A stretch of DNA of 64,000 nt from Campylobacter ureolyticus (GCF_013372225.1 NZ_CP053832.1:310001-374000), one strand, 5' to 3'; counted from the first letter of the stretch, positions 9,032 through 18,310 are shown. Made by a program: numbers and translations. Notes: generated from the letters alone by a model not told the origin.

Positions 9032-10647
9032 ATGTTGAAGAATTTGAAAAGTTATAAATATAATCTACCTAAAACTAATGGTGGTATTGAAGAACACACA
9101 ATAAATAATAATTCAGTAATAATTATAGGAGCAAATGGTAGTGGGAAAAGCAAATTAGGAGCGTGGATAGAAGATCAAGATCCTGATATTGTTCACCGAA
9201 TTGGAGCTCAAAGAAATCTTAATTTTAATCCTAATCTACCACTTAGTAATTATGATGATGCAAAGAATAAAATAATTTACGGAACAGATGATGAGGATAC
9301 CGTTAAAAGACGTGATAAAAGTTTTAGATGGAATTGGGGAAAATCTAAAACTACTAAGCTAATTGATGATTTTGATGATGTCTTAGCAGCTTTAATAGCA
9401 ATGTATCACAATGAGACATCAGAATACTTTAAAATTTGTAAAAAAGCAGAAAAAAACAATTTGGTTAAGCCAAAAACTCCTTTGACTGTTATAGATAAAC
9501 TAATGGAAATATGGAATAGTATATTTCCACAAAGAAATCTTCTGTTTGAAGATTCTAAGTTTTATGCCCATGAAGAAATCAAGCCTTCAGAAAAGTATTC
9601 TGCAAGTCAAATGAGTGACGGAGAAAGAGCAGTATTATACTTGGCCTCACAAGTTTTAGCTATTCCTGAAAATAAAACACTGATAATTGACGAACCTGAA
9701 ATACATCTTCATGGTACAATAATGAATAAGCTATGGGAAAGCCTAGAAGACTATCGCTCTGATTGTTTATTTATTTATATAACACATGATACAAATTTGC
9801 TGCTTCTCATAAAAATTCAGAAAAGATATGGATAAAGAGTTATGATGGGGAAAATTGGGATTTAGAAAAAATAATTTCTAATGAATTACCAGAAAAGTTG
9901 CTATTTGATATTTTAGGGTCACGTAAAAATATTTTGTTTGTAGAAGGAGAAGAGAATAGTTTTGATAGTCAATTATATTCTATCTTATACCCAGACTATT
10001 TTATTATTCCTTGTGGAAGCTGTATGCAAGTTATTATGAGAACAAAATCTTTTAATTCAACCCAAAAGATTCATAATAATAACGTTTATGGAATAATTGA
10101 CCGCGACTTTAGGACAGAGGTTGAAATAAATAAATTAGAAAAAGATAATATTTATACATTAAAGGTCTCAGAAGTGGAAAATTTATTTATTATAGAAGAA
10201 CTGATCAGTTTTTTAGCAAATCATTTAGGTAAGAATTTTAGTGATGTTTTTAGTGATATTAATGATTATATAATTAAGCAAAGATTTGGTAATCAAATTT
10301 GTAGTCAGGTTAAGAAAAATGTAGTATCTCAGATAAAACATAAATTATCTATAGTTGAAATTTCTGAGATTAATACAAAAGAAAGTTTTACTAATGCTAT
10401 TGAAAATATAAATGCTGATAGTATTTATGAAGAAACATTAAACTCATATAAAGAAGCATTGATGAGTAATAATTACAATAAAGTGTTAGAGATATTTAAT
10501 GAAAAGGGATTAGCTAAGTCAATAGGTCATCATCTTAGTATAAAAGACAATGATTACTTAAATACAGTTATTTCTATTTTGCGAAATAAGGAACGTAATG
10601 AAGTATTAGAGATATTCAAAAATTATATACCGAAATTACAAAATTAA
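9032..10647 (+). pseudogene. AAA-ATPase/DUF4435 (single-chain PARIS-like) defence protein, frameshifted
   Basis: The first part (to 9835) holds a Walker A loop (IIIGANGSGKSKLG), an ABC signature-like SDGERAVLYLASQVL, Walker B LIIDEPEIHLH and the switch histidine of ITHDTN. After ITHDTN one base, probably a T, is missing. The other frame continues with FAASHKNSEKIWIKSYDGENW and runs to 10647 with a DUF4435 TOPRIM-like domain (ILFVEGEENSFDSQLYSILY, VYGIIDRDF). Restored, it is about 540 residues. AAA-ATPase plus DUF4435 is the make-up of AriA and AriB of the PARIS anti-phage system, which also exists as one fused chain. ATG 9032 fits the AGAGGTG ribosome site better than GTG 9023. Function is probably lost unless frameshifting occurs; other AAA/DUF4435 families remain possible. 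Confidence 0.7.
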
Positions 10648-10687
10648 AACGTAATATAAATTTAGTTCAAAACAATAATAATTATTT

Positions 10688-10833
10688 GGTACTGGGACTG
10701 GGACGGGACAAAAAATTTGAAAACGTCATATAATTAGATGGATTTAGTTGTATTAGAAAAAATAGGACCTAGTATTTTGAATGGTTTGGGATATATCGGA
10801 CGTTTGGAAAAGAAGAGTGGGAATAGTTAAAAG
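10688..10833 (+). pseudogene. Possible tail of a second AlbA_2-type regulator
   Basis: A GGTACTGGGACTGGGACGGG run encodes GTGTGTG followed by QKIENVI, as in the glycine-threonine linkers common in AlbA_2 regulators. In other frames the DNA then reads LVVLEKIG and LGYIGRLEKKSG, which look like the ends of a winged helix-turn-helix. The frames are broken and the match is short, so this is a tentative reading. Confidence 0.3.
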
Positions 10834-10849
10834 CTTATTAGTCAAATTT

Positions 10850-10882
10850 AGACCGCTAAATTTCATCGGTGGTCTTTTTTGT
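10850..10882 (+). terminator. Rho-independent terminator after the AAA/DUF4435 remnant
   Basis: AGACCGC at 10850-10856 pairs with GGTGGTCT ending at 10874 (eight pairs including G-U), with a short loop, followed by six T. Confidence 0.75.
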
Positions 10883-10909
10883 CTTAATTAAATTTATAAG
10901 GATAATAAA

Positions 10910-11762
10910 ATAAAAACGATAAGATTACTATATCCAGATTATATAAGCGGAGGGTTGGATACCTATTATTTTGGAGCAAAACTTCTTCAATATATTCTTC
11001 CTAAAAATAAAAATCAGCTACTTGTAGAGGTAGATATCATGCCTCCTAATGGAGAAAAAAGTCAATTACAAATGGAATTTTGGGTGAGGATGAGATGTTG
11101 TATGGTATCAAAAATGCTCAAAATAAGATCAAAGAAGAAAATCTCCCGATAAAATCATTACAATTGGTGGCAACTGTATTGTTTCGCTAGTTCCATTTGA
11201 TTATTTGCATGGTCGTTATGAAGGCTTAGGAATTATTTGGATTGATGCTCATGCTGATGTATCTAAGGTGGAAGATGGATATCCAAATGCCCATGCTATG
11301 GTGCTTGGAAGTTTAATGGGACATGGCGCAAAACAACTTAGTGCTCAAATGGAAAATAAGGCGTTTAAGCCAAACGAAATATTTTATATTGGACTTCAGC
11401 CTCTCCACGGTTGTCAGGAAAAATTTTTAAATGATATGGGAGTGGATTATAAAATCCAGGAAAAAGAATTTGTTTCTAATGATGCTATTTTATCATTTAT
11501 GAACAAATTTGATCATATCTTAGTCCATTTTGATATAGATGTTCTTGATGAGCGTTTCTTTCATTCAACATATTTTGCCAATCCTAACGCAGGAGGAGAT
11601 GGGGCAGGTGGTGGAAAAATGACAATAGAAAAATTAACAAAAATTCTAGAGCTAATTACAGAAAATACAGATGTCGTTGGCTTTACCGTTGCAGAATATT
11701 TGCCATTTGATGAGCATAGACTACATAAAATGTTTTCAAAAATAAAGCTTTTTACTGAGTGA
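10910..11762 (+). pseudogene. Arginase/agmatinase-family ureohydrolase, frameshifted
   Basis: Joining frames gives KTIRLLYPDYISGGLDTYY at the start, then DKIITIGGNCIVSLVPFDYL, the metal-binding WIDAHADV, and VHFDIDVLDE followed by the closing PFDEHRLHKMF. These are the arginase-fold motifs DAHxD and DxDxxD. At least one frameshift lies between about 11080 and 11200, and the first codon is ATA where ATG is expected. The intact second part (ATG 11205, 185 residues) keeps the metal ligands but lacks the N-terminal third of the fold. The restored protein is close to the usual 280 residues and most like Firmicute relatives as I recall them. Substrate is unknown. Confidence 0.75.
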
Positions 11763-12231
11763 TAAAAGTAAAATAAATTGTGCTAAAGTAAATTTAAAAC
11801 TTTTCTATTTGGGCTAAATACAAAACTTGTTGATAAAAATATCAACTTGTCTGAAATAAAAGATGAAATTAATCGTCACATCAATAAAGAGTGGAACAAA
11901 GATGATGTGGATATTTTGTAAACTTTTTAAATTTTCTAAAAAACACATTAAATATTTAATCAAGTACAATAAACAAGTATTCTATTGTTCTTATTATAGG
12001 CACAATTCGGATCCATTTAGCTTCAAAAACGTAAAACAATGCTTGAATTTTTATATGAATTAAAATTTATCCACCAAATTTTAGTTTTTGATATAAGCAA
12101 AGCTTTAGAATGTGTTATAATCAATGTATGTTTTATTGGTATTATAAAAAATAGAATGTAGTGTTTTGAGTTATTTAAGTTATATTGTATATTTTGATAA
12201 TTAAGAGCGGAGTAAAATCGAATAAAGTTAA
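11763..12231. other. Spacer between the accessory island and the APE cluster
   Basis: No supported gene. An open stretch without start codon (about 11803-11922) reads LVDKNINLSEIKDEINRHIN and ends KDDVDIL; it may be the tail of a lost gene that I cannot identify. A TATAAT at 12116-12121 is the best candidate promoter for the first APE-cluster gene. Confidence 0.45.
12116..12121 (+). promoter_or_regulatory. Candidate -10 element of the PPTase gene
   Basis: A TATAAT preceded by GTGT lies 110 bases before the PPTase start in otherwise gene-free DNA. The leader would be about 100 bases long. Confidence 0.4.
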
Positions 12232-12729
12232 ATGTTTTTAACTTTTTTGCAAAATATGAAAATAAATCTTTATTTCAGTAGCAAAAAAAAGAGAATTTCT
12301 TTTAAAAATTTAAGTAAAAAAGATAAGCGAAGAGTAAAAAATTCTCCAAATTTATTAAATAATTCAAATTTTATCTCATCGAGGTGGTTAAAATTTGACC
12401 ATAAAAAAAGAAAATTTTGCATTTCTCATAAAAATGGTTTTAGTGTTTTAGCAACATTTGATAAAAAAATTGCCATAGATATGGAAATTTATAAAAAAAG
12501 AGATTTTATAAAAGTAGTTGATTTTTGTTTTGATAAAAATGAAAAAAAATATTTTTATAACTCATCAAACCAAAAACTTGCTTTTTATAAAATTTTTACA
12601 ACCAAAGAGGCTATTATAAAACTTAAAAATTTAGGCTTTGAAAATTTTGAAGATATTAGCTATTTTGATAAAAATATAACCAAATTTCATATTTTATTGA
12701 ATGGTTTTTTTATAACAATTGTATTTTAA
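12232..12729 (+). CDS. 4'-phosphopantetheinyl transferase of the APE cluster
   Basis: A short (165-residue) Sfp-type transferase that would attach the phosphopantetheine arm to the two cluster ACPs. The family motifs are present: SRWLKF and ISHKNGFSVLAT (substrate contact), AIDMEIYKKR (magnesium-binding D-x-E) and FYKIFTTKEAIIKLKNLGF (the [FW]xxKEAxxK signature). It lacks the N-terminal half of long Sfp proteins, as do many APE-cluster transferases (ApeB-like). ATG 12232 has no good ribosome site; ATG 12256 is an alternative start. It is separated from the next gene by 68 bases that contain a promoter. Confidence 0.8.
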   Translation: MFLTFLQNMKINLYFSSKKKRISFKNLSKKDKRRVKNSPNLLNNSNFISSRWLKFDHKKRKFCISHKNGFSVLATFDKKIAIDMEIYKKRDFIKVVDFCFDKNEKKYFYNSSNQKLAFYKIFTTKEAIIKLKNLGFENFEDISYFDKNITKFHILLNGFFITIVF

Positions 12730-12760
12730 ATTTATAATATCTTTTTAAGCTGTTAAAAAG

Positions 12761-12766
12761 TATAAT
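12761..12766 (+). promoter_or_regulatory. Candidate -10 element of the main APE operon
   Basis: TATAAT here, and a second one at 12775-12780, lie upstream of the AAGGA ribosome site at 12784-12788 and the GTG start at 12798. The first has the better spacing. All later cluster genes are packed with overlaps or very short gaps, so this would drive the whole operon. Confidence 0.45.
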
Positions 12767-12797
12767 AATTTCACTATAATGATTAAGGAATAAATTA

Positions 12798-13997
12798 GTG
12801 AGAGAATTTGATATATTAGTAATTGGAGCTGGTCCTAGTGGAGCAATTTCAAGTTCCTTGCTAAACAAGTATGGTTTTAAAGTTTTATGCGTTGATAAAG
12901 AGAAATTTCCAAGATTTGTAATAGGAGAGAGTCTTCTTCCTTATTGTATGACCTTTTTAAAAGAGGCAAATTTATTAGAAATAGTTGAAAAAGCAGGGTT
13001 TCAGTATAAAAATGGCGCAGCTTTTAGTTGTGGAGATAACTACACTTATGTTGATTTTTGTGATAAATTTACACCTGGTTTTGGAACAACATTTCAGGTT
13101 AAAAGAGCCGATTTTGATAAGCTTTTAATAGAAGAAGTTCAAAATCAAGGTGTAAAAGTTGAGTTTGATACAGAGGTTCAAGATATTAAATTTCATCAAA
13201 ACTTTTCCTTGGTAAAAACTCAAAATGACGAAATAAAGACTAAATTTATAGTTGATGCAAGTGGATATGGAAGAGTTTTGCCAAGACTTTTAAATTTAGA
13301 AGAAAAAAGCACACTAAGTAGCAAAAAAGCATATTTTACACATATTAAAGACAATATCTCTGAACCACTTTATGATAGAAATAAAATTCTAATAACAACT
13401 CATCCAAAAAATAAAGAGATTTGGTATTGGCTTATCCCTTTTAGTGATGGAACTTGCAGTATCGGTGTTGTTGCAGAAGATAGATATTTAAATATTGGAT
13501 TGAATGATAAAGAAACTTTAAAAAAACATGTTTATGACGCGCCGATGTTAAAAAGACTTTTAAAAGATGCTCAGTGGCTTAAGGATGCAAGGACAATTGA
13601 AGGTTATTCTAAAAATGTTAGCAAGCTTTATGGTGATAAATTTATTCTTTTAGGAAATGCTGGAGAGTTTTTAGATCCTGTTTTTAGCAGTGGAATTACA
13701 ATTGCTTTTAAATCAGCTAGTTTAGCCGCAAAGTGTATAAATAAAAAATTAAAAAATAAAAGTGTTGATTTTCAAAAAGAGTATGCTGATGAATTAATGC
13801 TTGGAGTAAATTGTTTTAGAACCTATGTTGAGGGTTGGTATAGCGGAATTTTTCAAGATGTGATTTACTCTAAAAATCAAAATTATGATATAAAAAGAAA
13901 AATAAGTTCAGTTTTAGCTGGTTATGCTTGGGACATGAACAACCCATTTGTTGTAAGATCAAATGAGGCATTAAAAGCTGTTTATGAGTATTGTTAG
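12798..13997 (+). CDS. FAD-dependent oxidoreductase, flavin halogenase-like, of the APE cluster
   Basis: A 399-residue flavoprotein with the dinucleotide-binding VIGAGPSGAISS at the N-terminus, the FPRFVIGESLLP box and the second flavin motif GDKFILLGNAGEFLDPVFSSG. The motif WYWLIP at about residue 209 fits the WxWxIP signature of flavin-dependent halogenases, although many APE and flexirubin clusters contain such proteins without proven halogenation. It may oxidise or modify the aryl head group. Start GTG 12798 has AAGGA nine bases upstream. It overlaps the following lipoprotein gene by 14 bases. Confidence 0.85.
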   Translation: MREFDILVIGAGPSGAISSSLLNKYGFKVLCVDKEKFPRFVIGESLLPYCMTFLKEANLLEIVEKAGFQYKNGAAFSCGDNYTYVDFCDKFTPGFGTTFQVKRADFDKLLIEEVQNQGVKVEFDTEVQDIKFHQNFSLVKTQNDEIKTKFIVDASGYGRVLPRLLNLEEKSTLSSKKAYFTHIKDNISEPLYDRNKILITTHPKNKEIWYWLIPFSDGTCSIGVVAEDRYLNIGLNDKETLKKHVYDAPMLKRLLKDAQWLKDARTIEGYSKNVSKLYGDKFILLGNAGEFLDPVFSSGITIAFKSASLAAKCINKKLKNKSVDFQKEYADELMLGVNCFRTYVEGWYSGIFQDVIYSKNQNYDIKRKISSVLAGYAWDMNNPFVVRSNEALKAVYEYC

Positions 13998-14337
13998 GAT
14001 TTTAATTATGGCTATTTTTATTAGCGGATGTGCTATAAAATATGATGAAAATTTAAATTTAAATTTTTCTCAAAAATCTTTTAATTTAAATTGCAAAAAT
14101 CAAAATTACATTATGATAGTTAATCAAAACGGTGAAAATTTTGCAATTTTTGATAGTATGATGACGCCAATATCTCAAAAACTTTTTAAAAATGGTAAAT
14201 TCAAAAATACCAAATTTCTTCCACCTAGCTCAAAATTTGATGATTTATTTTTTTATACTCTTAAAATGATAAAAAAAAATATTTTAAATTTTGATTTTAA
14301 AGATAAAAAATTAAATTGTAAAGTGAATGAGTTTTGA
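13984..14337 (+). CDS. DUF3261-like lipoprotein of the APE cluster (ApeN-like)
   Basis: This 117-residue protein begins with a short hydrophobic signal and the lipobox FISGC at about residue 16, so it is expected to be a lipid-anchored envelope protein. APE clusters regularly carry a small DUF3261 lipoprotein at exactly this place, before the O-P-Q-R gene block, and it is thought to help place the lipid-linked pigment in the outer membrane. The family match is by size, lipobox and position rather than by strong motifs. It overlaps both neighbours. Confidence 0.65.
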   Translation: MSIVRILIMAIFISGCAIKYDENLNLNFSQKSFNLNCKNQNYIMIVNQNGENFAIFDSMMTPISQKLFKNGKFKNTKFLPPSSKFDDLFFYTLKMIKKNILNFDFKDKKLNCKVNEF

Positions 14338-15476
14338 AAATTTATATCTCAAAGCCGGCAATTTTAACAGGAATTGGTAATGAAAAAGATATAATTAATG
14401 CATCTTTAAATAATAAAACTTCACTGCATAAAGAAAGTTTTTTAAATAAAGAGTTTATGGTTTCTAAAATAAAAGAAAAACTTGAAAAAATTCCAAATTC
14501 ATTTGATAGCTCAATGCACTCAAGAACTAATGAAATAGCACTTAATACAGTTTTGAAAATAAAAGATGAGATTAATAAAACTATAAAAAAATATGGAAAA
14601 AACAATATTGGAGTTGTTGTAGCTACAACAACAAGCGGTGTTGATGAAAATTTTAAGATTTTCAAAAAAGGGGAGTTTGATAGATCTAAATTTGAAATAG
14701 AAAAAAATGCACTTTATAATCCAAGTGAGTTTATAAAAACTCTTTTTGACTTAAATAATATAAGCTATACTATTTCTACTGCATGTACTTCTGGTCTTAA
14801 AGCTATAAATGAAGGTGTAAATTTAATAAAATCTGGTATTTGTAAAGCTGCTATTGTTGGTGGAGTTGATAGTTTAAATGCACTTACTTTGTTTGGTTTT
14901 GATAGTTTGTCTATTTTATCAGATGAAAAATGTATGCCTTTTTCAAAAGATAGAAAAGGTACAAATTTAGGCGAGGGTGCTTGTTTTATGCTGCTTGATA
15001 AAGAACAAGTAAGTCCATTTTTAATAAAAAGTTTTTCCAGCAATTGTGATGCTTTTCATATAACAACTCCAAGAAATGATGGCTTTTTTCAAGCAAAACT
15101 TATAAAAGATGCTCTAAAAACAGCAAATTTGAACGAAGTTGATTATATAAATCTACATGCAACTGGAACATTAGCAAACGATGAAATGGAGAGTAATGCG
15201 ATAAATTTAACACTGCCAAATACACCAGCAAGTGGAATAAAACAAATAATTGGACATACTTTAGGTGCAGCTGGTGCGATAGAAATAGGAATTTGTCTAG
15301 AGCTTTTATCTGAGGAAAATATTTTACCTTTTCACAATATAGAAAAAATTGATGAAAATTTACCTAAATTTAATCTTTTAAAAACTCCAATTAAAAATAA
15401 AATAAAAAATGCTATGAGTTTATCTTTTGCTTTTGGTGGAGACAATGCTGCAATGATAGTAGGGCTAGAAAAATGA
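14334..15476 (+). CDS. apeO: Beta-ketoacyl-ACP synthase, APE type (ApeO-like)
   Basis: A complete condensing enzyme of 380 residues: nucleophile Cys151 in STACTSGLKA, first histidine in NLHATGTLAND and second in IIGHTLGAAGAIE. In studied APE systems ApeO works as a pair with the chain-length factor ApeC; that partner is encoded at 18727. The TTG start (14334) overlaps the preceding stop as TTGA. The order lipoprotein, KS, dehydratase, reductase, KS equals apeN-O-P-Q-R, which supports the symbol. Confidence 0.85.
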   Translation: MKIYISKPAILTGIGNEKDIINASLNNKTSLHKESFLNKEFMVSKIKEKLEKIPNSFDSSMHSRTNEIALNTVLKIKDEINKTIKKYGKNNIGVVVATTTSGVDENFKIFKKGEFDRSKFEIEKNALYNPSEFIKTLFDLNNISYTISTACTSGLKAINEGVNLIKSGICKAAIVGGVDSLNALTLFGFDSLSILSDEKCMPFSKDRKGTNLGEGACFMLLDKEQVSPFLIKSFSSNCDAFHITTPRNDGFFQAKLIKDALKTANLNEVDYINLHATGTLANDEMESNAINLTLPNTPASGIKQIIGHTLGAAGAIEIGICLELLSEENILPFHNIEKIDENLPKFNLLKTPIKNKIKNAMSLSFAFGGDNAAMIVGLEK

Positions 15477-15928
15477 GTTTTGATATTAAAATAAATCAAA
15501 ATTTAGAAAATTTATTACCTCATAGTGGGGTTATGATTTTAGTTGATGAGATGATTTTTGTAAGTGAAAGTGAAATTAAAACAAAAAGCGTTATTAAAGA
15601 TTCTCCATTTTTAAGAAATGGTAAGTTTTATACTTATGGGTTAATTGAGATAATGGCACAAAGTCTTGGGTTATACAAAAGCTATCACGATAAAACAAAT
15701 TCAAAAGATTTAGCATTTTTAATAGGATGTAGAAAATTTCAAATTTTTAAACCATTTTTAAAAATAGCGGATGAGGTATTAACATATGCAAAACTTTCAA
15801 TGCAAGATGAGAGTGGATTTGGAGTTTATGATTGTGAGTGTAGTGTAGGGGATTTATTAATTGCAAAAGCAACTATTAGTGTGTTTAACCCAGATAAAGA
15901 AAAATTAGTGGAGATAAAAAATGCATAA
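15473..15928 (+). CDS. apeP: 3-hydroxyacyl-ACP dehydratase, APE type (ApeP-like)
   Basis: A 151-residue hotdog-fold protein with LLPHSGVMILVDEM near the start, the position of the FabA/FabZ catalytic histidine, and the long central helix (YGLIEIMAQSLGLYKS). It would remove water from the 3-hydroxyacyl chain to give the conjugated double bonds. In the studied system ApeP pairs with ApeI; here the ApeI-like domain is fused to the synthetase at 20976. Overlaps the genes on both sides by 4-8 bases. Confidence 0.82.
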   Translation: MSFDIKINQNLENLLPHSGVMILVDEMIFVSESEIKTKSVIKDSPFLRNGKFYTYGLIEIMAQSLGLYKSYHDKTNSKDLAFLIGCRKFQIFKPFLKIADEVLTYAKLSMQDESGFGVYDCECSVGDLLIAKATISVFNPDKEKLVEIKNA

Positions 15929-16619
15929 AGTTTTAATAACTGGATCAAGCAGGGGTATAGGTGAAGAAATTGCTAGAAAGCTAAAAAATAGTGGCTATGA
16001 AGTTGTTTTGCATGGAAGAAGCAAGAGTGAAAAGCTATTAAGTTTAGCAGATGAATTAAAAGCTAGTTATATAACTTTTGATGTTTCTAACTACGAAGAG
16101 GCAAAAGAAGCTTTGAGTAAATTTCAAGAGCCATTTTATGGTATCGTCTTAAATGCAGGAATTACGAAAGATGGCACCTTTGCAGGGCTTAGTTACGATG
16201 AGTGGAAAAGTGTTATTGATACAAATTTAGGCAGTTTTTACAATGTTTTAAATCCACTTATCATGCCAATGGCAAGGGCTAAAAAAGGAAGAATTGTTGT
16301 TATTAGCTCAGTTAGTGGAGTTTTGGGCAATCGTGGTCAGAGTAACTATGCTGCAAGCAAAGCAGGCTTAATAGGTGCTGCAAAGTCTTTGGCGATTGAA
16401 CTTGCAAGTAGAAATATAACTGTCAATGTTATCGCTCCTGGACTTATAGAAACTGATATGATAGATGAAAATTTGCCACTTGATGAGATAAAAAAGGCTA
16501 TCCCTATGAGAAGATTTGGAAAAACAAAAGATATTAGTGGTTTGGTAAATTTTTTGTTAAGCGATGAGGCAAGCTATATAACAAGGCAAGTCGTTGGTGT
16601 AAATGGTGGAATGATATAA
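15921..16619 (+). CDS. apeQ: 3-oxoacyl-ACP reductase, APE type (ApeQ-like)
   Basis: A classical short-chain dehydrogenase of the FabG type: nucleotide loop TGSSRGIGEEIA, NAG motif (LNAGIT), catalytic Ser of VVISSVSGV and YAASKAG for the Tyr-x3-Lys pair. It would reduce the 3-oxo group with NADPH. The 232-residue length is normal. It overlaps the dehydratase gene by 8 bases and is followed after 10 bases by the second ketosynthase. Confidence 0.9.
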   Translation: MHKVLITGSSRGIGEEIARKLKNSGYEVVLHGRSKSEKLLSLADELKASYITFDVSNYEEAKEALSKFQEPFYGIVLNAGITKDGTFAGLSYDEWKSVIDTNLGSFYNVLNPLIMPMARAKKGRIVVISSVSGVLGNRGQSNYAASKAGLIGAAKSLAIELASRNITVNVIAPGLIETDMIDENLPLDEIKKAIPMRRFGKTKDISGLVNFLLSDEASYITRQVVGVNGGMI

Positions 16620-16629
16620 AAGGATAAAA

Positions 16630-17844
16630 ATGAGAAGAGTTTTTGTAACAGGATATGGACTAATTACGGCTTTTGGAAAATCATGGCAAGATAATAAAAT
16701 AGCTTTAGAAAAAAAAGAAAATGCCGTTAAAATTATGAATGAGTGGGATAAATATTCTGATTTAAATACTCGTCTTGCAGCTCCTATTTTAAATTATACT
16801 CATCCTAAGAATTGGACTAGAAAACAAACTAGAAGTATGGGAAGAGTTAGTGAATTTAGTGTTGAGGCAAGCTCTATGGCTTTTGATATGGCAAAACTAG
16901 GAGATGAAATCAAAGATGGAAGAATGGGTGTTGCTAGTGGCTCAAGTACAGGAAGTACTGATGCAGTTGCATCTATGGCAAGGCTTTTGTTAGAGGGTGG
17001 AAGTGATTGCAATGCAAATACATATATAAAAATGATGCCTCACACCACCGCTGCAAATATTGCTCTATTTTTTGGATTAAAAGGTAGGATTATTCCAACA
17101 AGTTCAGCTTGCACCTCAGCAAGTCATGCTATTGGATATTCGTTTGAAGCCATTAAATATGGACTTATTGATATGATGATAGCAGGTGGTGCTGAGGAGC
17201 TTTGCCCAAGTGAAGCTTATGTTTTTGATACTCTTTATGCAACAAGCACAAAAAACAGCACGCCAAATTTAACTCCTTGTCCTTTTGACAAAGATAGAGA
17301 TGGTTTGGTGCTTGGAGAAGGTGCTGGTTTTTTGGTGCTTGAAAGTGAAGAGAGTGTTAAAAAAAGAGGGATTGTGCCAATAGCTGAAGTAGTTGGATTT
17401 GGTAGTACAAGTGATGGTACTCATATAACTCAGCCAAATCCAAATACAATGAAAGAAGCTATGGCTTTAGCTTTAAAATCAGCAAATTTAAACCCCAAAG
17501 ACATAAAATACATCAATGCCCACGCCACAGCTACAACTCTAGGTGATATTGCTGAAAGCAAAGCAACAAATGAGCTTTTTGGTGAAAATATTGCAATTTC
17601 TAGCACAAAAAGTTATTTAGGGCATACTCTTGGAGCGTGCGGTGGAATAGAGGCAATTTTTAGCATTGAGATGATGAGACAAAATTTATTTTATCCAACG
17701 ATAAATTTAAATAATATTGACGAGAAGTGTGCAAAATTAAACTATTTAATGGATATAACAAATATCAAAACTGATTATGTTATGAGTAATAATTTTGCAT
17801 TTGGTGGTGTAAATACAAGTCTGATATTTAAAAAAATATTTTAA
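16630..17844 (+). CDS. apeR: Beta-ketoacyl-ACP synthase, APE type (ApeR-like)
   Basis: The second complete ketosynthase (404 residues): Cys161 in SSACTSASHAIGY, histidines in INAHATATTLGD and SYLGHTLGACGG. In APE systems ApeR is a homodimeric KS thought to start or elongate the chain. It is FabF-like with the usual length. An AAGGATAAAA ribosome site precedes the ATG. Confidence 0.88.
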   Translation: MRRVFVTGYGLITAFGKSWQDNKIALEKKENAVKIMNEWDKYSDLNTRLAAPILNYTHPKNWTRKQTRSMGRVSEFSVEASSMAFDMAKLGDEIKDGRMGVASGSSTGSTDAVASMARLLLEGGSDCNANTYIKMMPHTTAANIALFFGLKGRIIPTSSACTSASHAIGYSFEAIKYGLIDMMIAGGAEELCPSEAYVFDTLYATSTKNSTPNLTPCPFDKDRDGLVLGEGAGFLVLESEESVKKRGIVPIAEVVGFGSTSDGTHITQPNPNTMKEAMALALKSANLNPKDIKYINAHATATTLGDIAESKATNELFGENIAISSTKSYLGHTLGACGGIEAIFSIEMMRQNLFYPTINLNNIDEKCAKLNYLMDITNIKTDYVMSNNFAFGGVNTSLIFKKIF

Positions 17845-17853
17845 AGGATAAAA

Positions 17854-18300
17854 ATGAACAAGATTTTTTTAATAGTATTTATTATATTTAATTTTTTAAA
17901 TGCTAAAGACTTAATTTTTTATCACGATATAAAAGAGGCGTTAAATTCAAAATTCGCAAAACAATATTTAAAAAATGATGTAGATTTTGAATTTTATAAT
18001 AATAAAACATTGGATGATGAGCAACTAAAAATATCAAAAGCAACCAGTAGATATAGAAAAATTTATGATACTTTAAAAAAAGAACATGTTTTACTAGATA
18101 AAGACTATAAAACTTCATGCCAATACGCTTTTATAGCAGTCTTGAAGGCTTTTGAAGAAAAAGCAAAAATAGAAAATAAAGCAAAGGTTATAAATTTACA
18201 AGGAAATTTTAAAAATCAATTATATAATTCAAAAGATAAATTTCAATGTGCAGTTGGTAAATTTGTAACAACAGTTTCACTGCAAGGAAATTTAAAATAA
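17854..18300 (+). CDS. Small exported protein, APE-associated, copy 1
   Basis: This 148-residue protein has a signal peptide (KIFLIVFIIFNFLNAKD) and a mature part resembling copy 2 that follows: LIFYHDIKEALNSK, a single-Cys TSCQYAFIAVLKAFE, and KDKFQCAVGKFVTTVSLQG at the end. The two conserved cysteines may form a disulfide. The family is small, periplasmic and often labelled 'excinuclease ATPase subunit' by mistake; its role is unknown. Copy 1 has a longer, more divergent middle. It starts 9 bases after apeR. Confidence 0.65.
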   Translation: MNKIFLIVFIIFNFLNAKDLIFYHDIKEALNSKFAKQYLKNDVDFEFYNNKTLDDEQLKISKATSRYRKIYDTLKKEHVLLDKDYKTSCQYAFIAVLKAFEEKAKIENKAKVINLQGNFKNQLYNSKDKFQCAVGKFVTTVSLQGNLK

Positions 18301-18310
18301 AGGAGAAAAA

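Noticed and set aside
11863..12063. 66-codon rightward frame
   Set aside because: No ribosome site; it overlaps a better but start-less frame (KDEINRHIN...) and has low-complexity lysine-rich sequence.
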